Assembly: GCA_027485645.1 (NCBI GenBank)
Contig: JAIXQR010000001.1
Span: 1 to 64,000, forward strand
From: a bacterium
Lineage (GTDB): Bacteria > Armatimonadota > Fimbriimonadia > Fimbriimonadales > Fimbriimonadaceae
Direction: 5' to 3'
Length of the DNA stretch: 64,000 bases
Part shown: one piece after another, positions 18,916 through 28,424 of the stretch
How the letters are laid out: the number at the start of each line of letters is the position of its first letter
How positions within the stretch are numbered: position 1 is the stretch's first letter
Notes under the pieces: model-generated
Database searches by the model: none
What the model was told of the DNA's origin: nothing
The model's input: only the letters and a program-made list of their open reading frames with translations
Position numbers and translations under genes: made by a program

Positions 18916-20246
18916 CACGCGTGCATAACGATGCTTGGCACTAGGCTTCGGGTCTGGTTAAGCAGCATGCAACTCGCGCCGCCCACCGTCGCCAGCGCAA
19001 ACCAAATCGGAATGCCCTGCGGGTGGATCATTGCGAAGATGAGACTGCTGGCGAAACCGGAGAACACCAACCGCCGAGTGACCCCCTTTATCGCAGGGAA
19101 TAGCAGTCCGCGGAACATGATTTCTTCCCAGATCGGGGCCACGAAAGCGCCGAAGAACAGCAAAGTCATCACCACCGCCGGGGATTGGTCTTCCATCAGC
19201 GTGTTCGAAGCCGGGTGAGACGGCGCGGGCAAGAAGCTTAGAACTTGCGTGCCGATCACGGCAAATAAACCGGCTAGCGGCAACTCCATGGTGAACGCGC
19301 CAACACCCCAGAGAATGTTCTTGCCAAGGTCGGTGCGTTGAATACCGAGGTCTGCAAGGGTAAATCCGCTCAGTTTGATGGCGACGCCCGTCCACACCAA
19401 CATTGCCGCACCCGTCACTCCGGAAGCGAACACGGTCGAAACGCTGCGGAGCATGGGCGGAATCGCAGTAGACAGAACCATGAAGCCCATGAAGAGCCCG
19501 GCCGCGAGCAGGGCCACCCGATCAAGGGTTGGGCCATCGGGCGGATCGAGAGGCAGCCCTTTCGGAACAAACTCACCGGCCTTTCGCGCGATGAAGTAGG
19601 CCACCCAGCAAATGGCTCCGGTTAGCAAGATGAATCCGATCACCGCACCGACGAGAATCGCGACCATTCCTTTTTTGGTGGAAATCAATTCGGCTCGTGC
19701 GCCTTTGTCTCCGCCGCGCTCTCGAACTTGAGCCTTTGCGAGGGTCGCAATGAAGTCTTTCTCGGTGATCCGGTTGGCGAGCTCCTTGGCTTGAGCCAAC
19801 GACGGCTTTTCGATGGAAAGGACCGTTTCCCAGGCATCGCCATTGTTCGCCCGCGCAAGCGCCGCGAGGTCAGCCTTCGCGAGCTTCTGTCCCGCTTCCC
19901 GCTTGAGAACGGCGGTGATTTTTGCGGCTTCCGGATCCTTCTTCTGAATCTTCTCGGTGCGCTCGATGATCGTGGACCAAGTCGATTTGTTGCTCTCGCG
20001 CAGGATCGACGAGTCGCCGGACAATCGCTGCATCGAAACGATGAGCTCGACTTGCATCGTTTCCTGGCGGAGGTTTGCTTCCGGAGCTTCTGCCTTCCTC
20101 GGCATCAGGTAGGTGGCAAGCGAGTTGAGAATCGCCAGCGAAAACAGGATCACCAGCAAAACCCAGCCGAGGGGATTTCGACTTTGGACTTTGGTAATTG
20201 GCGGCTTTTCGGTTGGGTTGAGGGAGTCCGAGGGCTGTTCGATCAT
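18870..20246 (-). CDS. CPBP-family intramembrane metalloprotease
   Basis: APIWEEIMFRGLLFPAI (EExxxR), SGFASSLIFAMIHPQG, IVMHACHNF. Confidence 0.93.
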   Translation of the reverse strand: MIEQPSDSLNPTEKPPITKVQSRNPLGWVLLVILFSLAILNSLATYLMPRKAEAPEANLRQETMQVELIVSMQRLSGDSSILRESNKSTWSTIIERTEKIQKKDPEAAKITAVLKREAGQKLAKADLAALARANNGDAWETVLSIEKPSLAQAKELANRITEKDFIATLAKAQVRERGGDKGARAELISTKKGMVAILVGAVIGFILLTGAICWVAYFIARKAGEFVPKGLPLDPPDGPTLDRVALLAAGLFMGFMVLSTAIPPMLRSVSTVFASGVTGAAMLVWTGVAIKLSGFTLADLGIQRTDLGKNILWGVGAFTMELPLAGLFAVIGTQVLSFLPAPSHPASNTLMEDQSPAVVMTLLFFGAFVAPIWEEIMFRGLLFPAIKGVTRRLVFSGFASSLIFAMIHPQGIPIWFALATVGGASCMLLNQTRSLVPSIVMHACHNFTLLCITVTLFS

Positions 20247-22222
20247 TGTCCACCGAGGCTACGGTCATTGAACGAGATGGTGTACGTGCTCTGCTTCGTA
20301 ATCAACGCCATCGTCATCCAGATCGTTTCGGCAGCATATTCTCCAATGAGGATTCCGAATGCCACCTGCCTCAGTTTGTCGTACCCGTTTAGGCCGTAAT
20401 ACCGTTGGACAAAGTTCTTGATGAGCAAAGCCACCAACATTCCAAACCAGTAGTAGTCCACGCCGTAGTTCATCGAGAGGATGTATCCGGCGGGGTGCAG
20501 CGGGAAACCGGGGAACTTGAATCGGATCGCATCGAGGATCATAACGATCGCAAATCCTGCGATCGTCATTACGATGCCCGTGATGTCTGGTCCTTTTCGG
20601 TCCCGCAGAATGTTCTCCATGTACGGAAGCGCTTCCGTCCAACCAATAGCTCCGGTTCGATACACCTTGACCTGCAGGAAGAACTGGGCCAAGAAGTAAC
20701 CGACAACCGTGGCCGCCGCGATGGCGATGAACATCTTCTTTTGGTTCAGCCGCTCGCCCATACCTAGCTTCATCGACTCGAGCTGATACGGCATCGGGTG
20801 ATTTCGGTAGATGCGGTTCATCACCAGGAAGACCTGCGAAACGTAGGCCGCTTGGCCGTCCGAAATCCACTTGGTGCCCATAAACCGATGCATGATGCTA
20901 TTCGAGCCAAAGAAGGCGAACTCATGCGTCGGCGGTCCGAGCTGGGCCCGGATTCTCGTGAGAACCACCGAGAAGACCAGGAACAGCGCGATATAGAAAA
21001 TCATGTACGGGATCGGCAGGTTGCCCCACACGCCGTAGCCCACAAGCACCACGAAGCTCGCGATCAGGCCAATGAAGGCCCACCGGTGAGTGACGCCGCC
21101 ATCGGCGGATCGGCTTCCGGTTCGGATGTCCGACCACACTTCCCGCAAGTACTCGCGGCTGACCCAAAGCGCGCCGAGGAACATGGCAATGACCGCACCC
21201 CAGGTCTGTTCATCAAAGTAAGGCGGCCCGGGAAGCAAGCCGGTACCAGAGAACGTGCTTTGGGGAATGCCATTCGCGGCCAGGGCCACGTGGGTCGCTT
21301 TTCGCAGCAGGAAGAACGCGACGATGCTGATGAGTAGGTCGCTTGGAATGAACAGCCCGATGGCGGACATGAATGGATAAATCGAAATCCGGAAGTCGCC
21401 AATGTTGCTGAGCGGCGGCTCTTTAAAGGTCTGGTCGATAAAGAAGAGCGTTTTGACCGGAATGGCGGGCAAGCTGGGATACAGATAGTTCAGGCCGTTC
21501 AGCATGTCGATGCCGAACATCACGCCGAAGGCAATCCACATGTACTTGCTCTTCCACATGCCGCCGGCTCCACCTTTCTCGCACATCGCGATGGGAAGCT
21601 GAATCAACGGGAAAGTGAGTCGCTCTCGCTCGCACCAGGCGGTCCGCATGAGGCTGTTGAGGCACAACATGGCGAAGCACAACGTGCAAATGAGCCCGCC
21701 CCAAGTTGCCCAGCGCGGCAGGTAGGTCCCAAGCCGCGTGAAGACGTAGGCCATGTCCTTGCCGCCGCCTTGGATGTCCTTAACTTCCTCGAAGTCCTTG
21801 ATGACCAAGGCGTCGGGAACGTTCTTGGAGAGAATGTTCTTGTAGCCGTCGCTCCACTTACTGTTGTAGGGATAGTTGTAAGTGGCGGCGTGGCCAAACT
21901 CGGTCCACTCGCCAGCGATGGCACCCGCACAAGCGGTGATGCAGAAGATGATGATGAGGTCGCTTTGCGAGAGGGCGAACTTCGGGCTGACTTTTCGCAG
22001 CACGATGTTGGCGACCAAGCAGAACAACAGCGCCGAGATCGGCGCGGTCATCAGACTAAAGAAGCCGGAGACGCTCTGGTTGGTGCACGCGTAGGTGACC
22101 GGAATGCACAGTAGGAAGCCGAGGATGACGGCACGAATGCGGAAAGGGCTGAAGCCAGCCTCGTACCCAGAAATAGATGGGGACGACGTGATCTCCTTAT
22201 CTTCCGCCTGCTTCATCGCCAT
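20243..22222 (-). CDS. DUF6785-family (OPT-like) polytopic membrane protein
   Basis: Multiple TM helices; E-W-T-E-F motif (GEWTEFGHAA); HEFAFFGSNSIMHRF. ATGA overlap with the CPBP gene. Confidence 0.75.
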   Translation of the reverse strand: MAMKQAEDKEITSSPSISGYEAGFSPFRIRAVILGFLLCIPVTYACTNQSVSGFFSLMTAPISALLFCLVANIVLRKVSPKFALSQSDLIIIFCITACAGAIAGEWTEFGHAATYNYPYNSKWSDGYKNILSKNVPDALVIKDFEEVKDIQGGGKDMAYVFTRLGTYLPRWATWGGLICTLCFAMLCLNSLMRTAWCERERLTFPLIQLPIAMCEKGGAGGMWKSKYMWIAFGVMFGIDMLNGLNYLYPSLPAIPVKTLFFIDQTFKEPPLSNIGDFRISIYPFMSAIGLFIPSDLLISIVAFFLLRKATHVALAANGIPQSTFSGTGLLPGPPYFDEQTWGAVIAMFLGALWVSREYLREVWSDIRTGSRSADGGVTHRWAFIGLIASFVVLVGYGVWGNLPIPYMIFYIALFLVFSVVLTRIRAQLGPPTHEFAFFGSNSIMHRFMGTKWISDGQAAYVSQVFLVMNRIYRNHPMPYQLESMKLGMGERLNQKKMFIAIAAATVVGYFLAQFFLQVKVYRTGAIGWTEALPYMENILRDRKGPDITGIVMTIAGFAIVMILDAIRFKFPGFPLHPAGYILSMNYGVDYYWFGMLVALLIKNFVQRYYGLNGYDKLRQVAFGILIGEYAAETIWMTMALITKQSTYTISFNDRSLGGQ

Positions 22223-22337
22223 GCGCGAGAACTAGTGTAGCCCGGTAGAAGAGAATTCGGGGGAATCAAATTTTAAGACGTGAGACGAACGAAGAGAGGT
22301 AAAGACACCTAGCACTTTTTCTTGATTTCAGCGGGTT

Positions 22338-22469
22338 TTGACGCAAAACGGGCTACTGCTAAGAAATTTCCCTTGGGGAATCGCAAAGCCTGTGTTATAC
22401 AAATAGCACCTGAGAAGTCAGGCCACTTCCTTACTTTTATTGGGCTCGGGGATTCCCGAGCCTTTTCTT
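22338..22469 (+). ncRNA. Candidate small RNA transcription unit (TTGACG promoter-like element to intrinsic terminator)
   Basis: TTGACG at 22338-22343, N16, then TGC-TAAGAA; terminator GGCTCGGG-GATT-CCCGAGCC-TTTTCTT at 22443-22469; no ORF between. Confidence 0.4.
22443..22469 (+). terminator. Intrinsic terminator in a divergent intergenic region
   Basis: Perfect 8-bp stem ggctcggg/cccgagcc, loop gatt, followed by TTTTCTT on the + strand only. Confidence 0.8.
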
Positions 22470-22535
22470 AAGCTTAACGTTGTACGGAATTCAGGCTTCA
22501 ACGAGTTCCGAGTGAATGGGCGACAATAACGGTAG

Positions 22536-24593
22536 ATGCCGAAGTCGCCGGAAGAACTGATCGCGCTGGCATTTGAGCGGTTGCGGCAACAGCCCGGGTT
22601 CATGGAACGGGCCGGCCAAGTGCAGCTATCGTCTCTGCTGAGCGACCTCATTGCGGGCGGACAATCGGGTGCATTTGAAGCTCCGACCGGCCTCGGCAAG
22701 AGTCTTGCCTGTCTCATTCCCGCGTTTGCGCACGCCATCGCCGGCGACAAGCGGACCGTCATCGCGACCTATACGAACGTTCTTGCCGATCAGTACTGGC
22801 AAAAGGACGTTCCGTTTGCGGCCTCTCTGTTCGACGAGGAAGTTCCAACTGCGCTGCTGTTAGGGCGTCAGCGATATGCGTGCTTGGTGGATATGGATCA
22901 GCACCTGCCGCAGCAGATGGACGCCATTCGCGCTCGGCTCACCGAAGGAACGGAGACCGAGTTTCGCCGCAACGCGCCGATTTCTAAGGCAGAAATTTCG
23001 AAAGCGTGGAGCCGCATTGCGGTTCCGCCCGTGTGCCCGGCGCGGGCCTGTCCGGTCTATCACGATTGCTACTTCTACTCGGCCCGGCGCCGCGCGGAAA
23101 AGGCGAAGGTGATCATCACCAATCACAACGTGGTCATCCAAAACGCGCTGATGGCAAGCGGGACCGAAGGCGGAGAGGGCGAAGGAATCCTCGGAAAGTT
23201 AGATTTCGTGGTGCTGGACGAAGCTCATGATTTCGCTTCCGCGGCACAAAACGGCCTGGAATTTGAACTCAGCGCGCCCCGGATTCGGGCATTACTCGGC
23301 TTGTTGGGCCGACTTGAAGGCTTGCTTCGACCCGCAATGGAGCGCGGTTCGTTCCTGGTGTCCGGAAACTGGGATCGATTCCTTGTTGAAGTCCGAAAGG
23401 ATCTGGATGGCTACATCCGGCAGTTTGAGCAGCCAGGCGCGGGACTAGGGACGCCGGGGATTCTTCAAACCGCACCGAGCGAGCTCGAAGACAATCCGGC
23501 GGTGAAGCAGTTCCGGGCGGCGGCAGACCTGGACCAAGCGCGTGCCCTCGTGATGGAAGTCGCCAGCATTGCCCAGCGAATCGTTGATCAGGCTGAGGGC
23601 GTGCTCGATGAATCGGATCGTGGATTGAAGGAAACGGCTCGGAATTACATCAGCTACTTCTCCGACTTTGCGCGTGGGTGCGAAGCGATTTTCACGCCTC
23701 ATGGCGTTTCGGTCAGCTATCTCGGCCAGCCGAGTTTTGGCTTTGGGCCGCAAGACGCGATTTTGCGGCAAGACATTGTCGACTTGGGTCCGCCGCTGAC
23801 GGACATCCTTTGGAGCAAGGTGCCGCATGCATGCATCTCCGCCACGCTTGTTTTAGATGGCGAGTTCACGTTCTTCGAGCGGTCGATTGGCTTGAAGCCG
23901 GACTTTCGCGAGATTCTGGAATCGCCGTTTGACCACTCCTCCCAGGCGGCGGTTTATATCCCGAAAGTGGGATCGATTCCCGACCCAAGCGCGGCGCGGA
24001 GAGACGGCAACGAAGCGAGCTATTACCGAGCGTTAGCGAGCGAACTGCAAGACATCATCGAAGCTTGTCAGGGGCGGACGCTGGCGCTTTTCCACAGTCG
24101 GAAAGAGATGGAAGGGGTGTTCCAGCTTATGAATCGGGAAGAGTTTCCGATTCTGATGCAGCCCAAAACTGGAGCCGCCGCGGTGGGTGATCGATTTAAG
24201 GAATCCCCCGAGATCAGTCTCTTTGCCCTCCGATCGTTTTGGACCGGGTTCGACGCTCCGGGCGACACACTCTCGTGCGTCGTGCTAGTGCGGGTGCCAT
24301 TTGAAGTGCCAACGGAGCCGATTCAGATTGCGCGCATGGCGTATCTGGTGTCGCAGGGAATCGATCCATTCCGAGAACACACGCTGGCGCAGACGAAAAT
24401 GATGGTTCGACAGGGTGCCGGACGTCTCATTCGGCGGGCATCGGACAAAGGTGTGATCGCGCTCCTTGATCCTCGACTAAAGACCAAGCGTTACGGAGAG
24501 GAGATATTGGCAAACCTGCCGGCCGATATGCGCGTTTTTGATGACATCGCGGATGCGGTGGGTTGGATTGGCCTGGATGAAGCGAATGGCTAA
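22536..24593 (+). CDS. DinG/XPD-like ATP-dependent DNA helicase
   Basis: FEAPTGLGKSLACLIP (Walker A), four-Cys cluster region CLVDM...VCPARACPVYHDCYFYSARR, VVLDEAHDF (DEAH), QGAGRLIRRASDKGVIALLDPR. Confidence 0.95.
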   Translation: MPKSPEELIALAFERLRQQPGFMERAGQVQLSSLLSDLIAGGQSGAFEAPTGLGKSLACLIPAFAHAIAGDKRTVIATYTNVLADQYWQKDVPFAASLFDEEVPTALLLGRQRYACLVDMDQHLPQQMDAIRARLTEGTETEFRRNAPISKAEISKAWSRIAVPPVCPARACPVYHDCYFYSARRRAEKAKVIITNHNVVIQNALMASGTEGGEGEGILGKLDFVVLDEAHDFASAAQNGLEFELSAPRIRALLGLLGRLEGLLRPAMERGSFLVSGNWDRFLVEVRKDLDGYIRQFEQPGAGLGTPGILQTAPSELEDNPAVKQFRAAADLDQARALVMEVASIAQRIVDQAEGVLDESDRGLKETARNYISYFSDFARGCEAIFTPHGVSVSYLGQPSFGFGPQDAILRQDIVDLGPPLTDILWSKVPHACISATLVLDGEFTFFERSIGLKPDFREILESPFDHSSQAAVYIPKVGSIPDPSAARRDGNEASYYRALASELQDIIEACQGRTLALFHSRKEMEGVFQLMNREEFPILMQPKTGAAAVGDRFKESPEISLFALRSFWTGFDAPGDTLSCVVLVRVPFEVPTEPIQIARMAYLVSQGIDPFREHTLAQTKMMVRQGAGRLIRRASDKGVIALLDPRLKTKRYGEEILANLPADMRVFDDIADAVGWIGLDEANG

Positions 24594-26211
24594 GGGCAAA
24601 TCGGTCGGCGGGTACCTTAACCGGGTGCGACTCCTCACTATCCTGATCGGCTTATTGCTCGTCGGGATTGCGCGAGCTGATCAGATCTTGCTGGTTCCGC
24701 TCGATAGTCGACCGGCGTCGGGTCAGTTTGCCCAGTGGATCGGTCGGATTGGTGGTGCGGAAGTCCGCATGCCGCCGTACCAAACCCTCGGTCGCTTCAC
24801 TTCGCCCGGACAGCCTGATGCCATTTTGGACTGGCTGGAGGCGCAGCCGATCGAAAAGCTAGACGCGCTGGTGGTGTCTACCGACATGATCGCCTACGGC
24901 GGACTGATTGAAAGCCGAGTCAATTCGGTTCCGCTTGGCGTGGCGAAGGCGAGACTCAACCGTTTGGTCAAGTTGCGGGAGCGCGCTCCAAATCTGCAGA
25001 TCTTCGCGTTTTCGGCGGTGATGCGATTGGCCCCAACGGCAACTCGGGAAGCCGCGAGTTGGCGAATGCAACTGGCACGATTGGTCGAACTTGAGGATCA
25101 GTCGCGGCAAACGGGAGATCCGGCGCTACGGGAGAAGATTCGAAACGCGACGCAAATGGTGCCAGAAGCCGAGGTTCGGCGGTACCGAGCGACCCGAAAA
25201 CGGAATCACGAGCTGCAAGGTCATTTGCTTTACCTGGCAAAGAAAGGAGATCTGGACTACCTGATCCTCGGGCAAGACGACGCCCGTGAATATGGTCCGC
25301 ATGTCAGCGAAACGAGCGCGCTGCGTGAAGCAGTCTCGAAGAACAATTTGAACGCTAGGGTGTTCTTCTGCGAAGGGATTGACCAGCACAGCAACATCTT
25401 GATTTCTCGCGCCATGCTTCGGGCCGCGAATTGGGCGCCCCGGGTTCGGATCGTTTTCTCCGACCCGTCGACGATGAACCAGATCGCGCTGTATGAGTCG
25501 AAGCCGATTCGAAAGTCGCTGGAGGATCAGATTTTTGCCGCCGGAGCTCGACCGGCGACCGGCGACGGGTTGTATGACTACTCGCTGTTCATCAACAGCC
25601 CGAACCCGCGCGCGTCTTCTTTCGAAATTTTCTCAACGATCTTAAGTCAGGAGATTGATCTTGGTCAGCCGGTGGCCGTTGCGGACATCAATTTGGGCGC
25701 AAGTGGGGTTGCGGATCCGCGACTGTTCCAGATTCTGACCGAGCGCAATCGGGCTGAAAAGCTCTTGAGCTACGCCGGGTGGAACACGGCCGGCAACACG
25801 TTAGGCACCGCGATTCCGGCGGCGAACATTGCCGCAATGTCGCACAAGTTTGGAAAGCCAAGCGTGGAAAACGAAGTGGCGCGATGCGAGTTTTTGCTTC
25901 ATCGCATGGTCAACGACTTTGCTTACCACCGTTACACCCGACCTGCAGCCTATCAACTGATTGCTGAGCTTCCGGGAGCCTCGAAAGAAGAGACCACGGG
26001 CAGCTCGCTTTCGGCCGTTAACAACTTTGTCCAGCGCGACCTCGCGCGGTTTCTCGGCGAATACTTCCGCGACATGTTCTTTGGCACCAAGATCGATGCC
26101 AGCGACGGCGCGTACACGATCTCTACCCTTGACGACGTTAAGGTCTGGTTGCCTTGGCCCCGAGCCTATGAAGTCCGGCTGGACTTCAAGCTACGAGCTA
26201 CCAAGAACTAG
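24577..26211 (+). CDS. DUF4127 family protein
   Basis: ILLVPLDSRPASGQFAQWIGRIGGAEVRMPP; VSTDMIAYGGLIESRVN; LILGQDDAREYGPHVSET. Confidence 0.88.
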   Translation: MKRMAKGKSVGGYLNRVRLLTILIGLLLVGIARADQILLVPLDSRPASGQFAQWIGRIGGAEVRMPPYQTLGRFTSPGQPDAILDWLEAQPIEKLDALVVSTDMIAYGGLIESRVNSVPLGVAKARLNRLVKLRERAPNLQIFAFSAVMRLAPTATREAASWRMQLARLVELEDQSRQTGDPALREKIRNATQMVPEAEVRRYRATRKRNHELQGHLLYLAKKGDLDYLILGQDDAREYGPHVSETSALREAVSKNNLNARVFFCEGIDQHSNILISRAMLRAANWAPRVRIVFSDPSTMNQIALYESKPIRKSLEDQIFAAGARPATGDGLYDYSLFINSPNPRASSFEIFSTILSQEIDLGQPVAVADINLGASGVADPRLFQILTERNRAEKLLSYAGWNTAGNTLGTAIPAANIAAMSHKFGKPSVENEVARCEFLLHRMVNDFAYHRYTRPAAYQLIAELPGASKEETTGSSLSAVNNFVQRDLARFLGEYFRDMFFGTKIDASDGAYTISTLDDVKVWLPWPRAYEVRLDFKLRATKN

Positions 26212-27251
26212 CGAACCGCGTCCGCAAGAATTTCAAGGACCTGTTCGGTTTGCTCCATTCCAAGGCAGGCATCCGTGATGCTTTGACCGTAAGTGAGGTT
26301 TTTCCCCGGGCCAGAGTCTTGCCGGCCTTCGACCAAGAAGCTCTCGACCATTGCGCCGAAGATGGGACTGTCGCCGCGCCGTAGCTGCCCGGCGATGTCT
26401 TTCGCGACGTCGATCTGACGCGCGTGATTCTTGCTTGAGTTTGCGTGGCTCAAGTCAACCATCAGCCGACTCGGGAGTTGTTCGCGCTCTAGGACTTGAC
26501 TGGCGTTTTGCACGTGCTCAAGCGTGTAGTTCGGCCCGGTACGACTTCCGCCGCGCAGGACGACGTGACAACTTGGATTTCCGGCGGTCTGGATGATCGC
26601 GCTCATGCCGTCTTTGGTTGCGCCCGGGAACCAATGCGGCTGCTTAGCGGCCTTGATGGCGTCGATGGCAATCTGCACGTTGCCGTCCGTCGCGTTTTTG
26701 AACCCGACCGGCATCGAGAGGCCGCTGGCCAATTCGCGGTGAGTTTGACTTTCACAGGTCCGGGCGCCGATCGCTCCCCACGCAATGAGGTCGGCAATGT
26801 GTTGCGGAATTGTGGTGTCTAAAAATTCCGTGGCCGGCGCAAGTCCCATCGCGGTGACGTCGGCGAGAAGTTTTCGCGCAACGCGCAGCCCAACGTTGAT
26901 TTGGAATGAACCGTCAATGTTCGGATCGTTGATCAGCCCTTTCCAACCGACGGTAGTTCGCGGCTTTTCGAAGTAGCACCGCATGACGACGATCAATTCT
27001 TTGGCGTACCGTTCTGCCAGGACCTTCAATTTCTCGGCGTAGTCAAGCACGGCCACCGGATCGTGAACCGAGCAGGGGCCGATGACAACGACCAAGCGCT
27101 TGTCTTCGCCGCGGAGCGATGCCTCAATTTGGCGTCGCGCGTCGTGGATGAGATTGGCAGCCTGATCTGTGAGCGGGACCTCCTCAATAAGAATTGCGGG
27201 CGGCAAAAGTGGCCGCACGGCCGTTACTCGTAGGTCACCGGTGGGTTGCAT
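26208..27251 (-). CDS. 3-deoxy-7-phosphoheptulonate synthase (DAHP synthase, AroG/F/H type I)
   Basis: VVIGPCSVHDPVAVLDYAEKLK; MRCYFEKPRTTVGWKGLINDPNIDGSF; WGAIGARTCESQTHRELASGLSMPVGFKN. Confidence 0.97.
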   Translation of the reverse strand: MQPTGDLRVTAVRPLLPPAILIEEVPLTDQAANLIHDARRQIEASLRGEDKRLVVVIGPCSVHDPVAVLDYAEKLKVLAERYAKELIVVMRCYFEKPRTTVGWKGLINDPNIDGSFQINVGLRVARKLLADVTAMGLAPATEFLDTTIPQHIADLIAWGAIGARTCESQTHRELASGLSMPVGFKNATDGNVQIAIDAIKAAKQPHWFPGATKDGMSAIIQTAGNPSCHVVLRGGSRTGPNYTLEHVQNASQVLEREQLPSRLMVDLSHANSSKNHARQIDVAKDIAGQLRRGDSPIFGAMVESFLVEGRQDSGPGKNLTYGQSITDACLGMEQTEQVLEILADAVR

Positions 27252-27302
27252 TGGGGAAAACGAGTATACGCGCCGCAGAGATCGGGTACATTACATTTTC
27301 GT

Positions 27303-27388
27303 GCGCGGGTGGCGGAATTGGTAGACGCACTACCTTGAGGTGGTAGCGCTCACAAGGCGTGAAAGTTCGAGTCTTTTCCCGCGCACCA
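27303..27388 (+). tRNA. tRNA-Leu (anticodon GAG), CCA encoded
   Basis: Acceptor GCGCGGG/CCCGCGC, anticodon arm CTACC-TTGAGGT-GGTAG, long variable arm, T-arm GTTCGAGTC, 3' ACCA. Confidence 0.97.
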
Positions 27389-27530
27389 GTTGGCCTTGCG
27401 AGGTCAACTCCCCCCGATTTGTTGCCCCGGGGTTATTGCATCTTTTTTAGACGGATCGGCGTTTGCCGTTCATCGGCATCGAGTCCCGGCTGTTCACGTC
27501 TCTTCGGCTCAATCCGCGTAGAATATCGGT

Positions 27531-28424
27531 ATGACCCAACGATTGCCGGAGTGGTTGACCATCCGGTTGCCTCGCCCCGACACGATCAAAGAAGTCGAGG
27601 GCATGATGCGGTCGAAAAACCTGCATACCGTCTGCGAAAGCGCGCGCTGTCCAAACCTGCCTGAGTGCTGGTCGAAGAAGACGGCGACGTTTATGATCCT
27701 CGGGGAAACCTGCACCCGCGCCTGCGGATTCTGTGCCATCAAAGTCGGACGAGGAACGACCGTCGACGAAAGTGAGCCCACCAATGTCGCCGAAGTCGCG
27801 AGCAGTCTCGGACTCAAGCACGTCGTCGTGACCTCCGTCGCCCGAGATGACCTCCCCGATGAAGGCTCAATGCAGTTTGCGGAAACCATTCGCGCCCTTC
27901 ACGCCGAAAACCCGAACGTTATTGTAGAAGTCCTCACGCCGGACTTTAAGGGCAAGCGCTGGTGCATTAAGAACGTCACTGACGCGGAGCCGGAGATTTA
28001 TAACCACAACATCGAAACCATCGAGCGGTTGCACACCATCGTTCGCCCGCAGGCAAAGTACGACCGGACCTTGCGCGTCCTACAAACGGTGAAGGAACTC
28101 AACCCGAAGATCTACACCAAGTCCGGCATCATGCTCGGCCTGGGAGAAACCCGGGACGAAGTCGTACAAACCCTGAAGGACCTTCGCGCGATCGGCGTCG
28201 ATGCCGTTACGATCGGCCAGTACCTGCGCCCAACGATGAAGCACCTTCCGGTGAGCGAATTCGTACACCCCGATGAGTTTAAGGAGTACGAAGGTATTGG
28301 CGAAGAGCTCGGCTTTGCTTTTGTCGCCTCCGGTCCGTTCATTCGCAGCTCGTACAACGCCATCGAGTTCTCGAAGAAGGTCATGGCCGAGCGGTTGGAG
28401 CGAGCAGAAGCGGTCGCAAGTTAG
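27531..28424 (+). CDS. lipA: Lipoyl synthase
   Basis: CESARCPNLPECW, CTRACGFCAIKVG radical-SAM cluster, R-S-S-Y C-terminal motif (IRSSYNA). Confidence 0.98.
   Translation: MTQRLPEWLTIRLPRPDTIKEVEGMMRSKNLHTVCESARCPNLPECWSKKTATFMILGETCTRACGFCAIKVGRGTTVDESEPTNVAEVASSLGLKHVVVTSVARDDLPDEGSMQFAETIRALHAENPNVIVEVLTPDFKGKRWCIKNVTDAEPEIYNHNIETIERLHTIVRPQAKYDRTLRVLQTVKELNPKIYTKSGIMLGLGETRDEVVQTLKDLRAIGVDAVTIGQYLRPTMKHLPVSEFVHPDEFKEYEGIGEELGFAFVASGPFIRSSYNAIEFSKKVMAERLERAEAVAS

Noticed and set aside
26496-26822. Small + ORFs inside the DAHP synthase gene
   Set aside because: Lie wholly within a well-supported minus-strand CDS and show no motif.
27389-27530. GC-rich hairpin-like segment after tRNA-Leu (CCCCCCGATTTGTTGCCCCGGGG) considered as a terminator
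   Set aside because: Stem is short with a large loop and the T-run is displaced; too weak to call.
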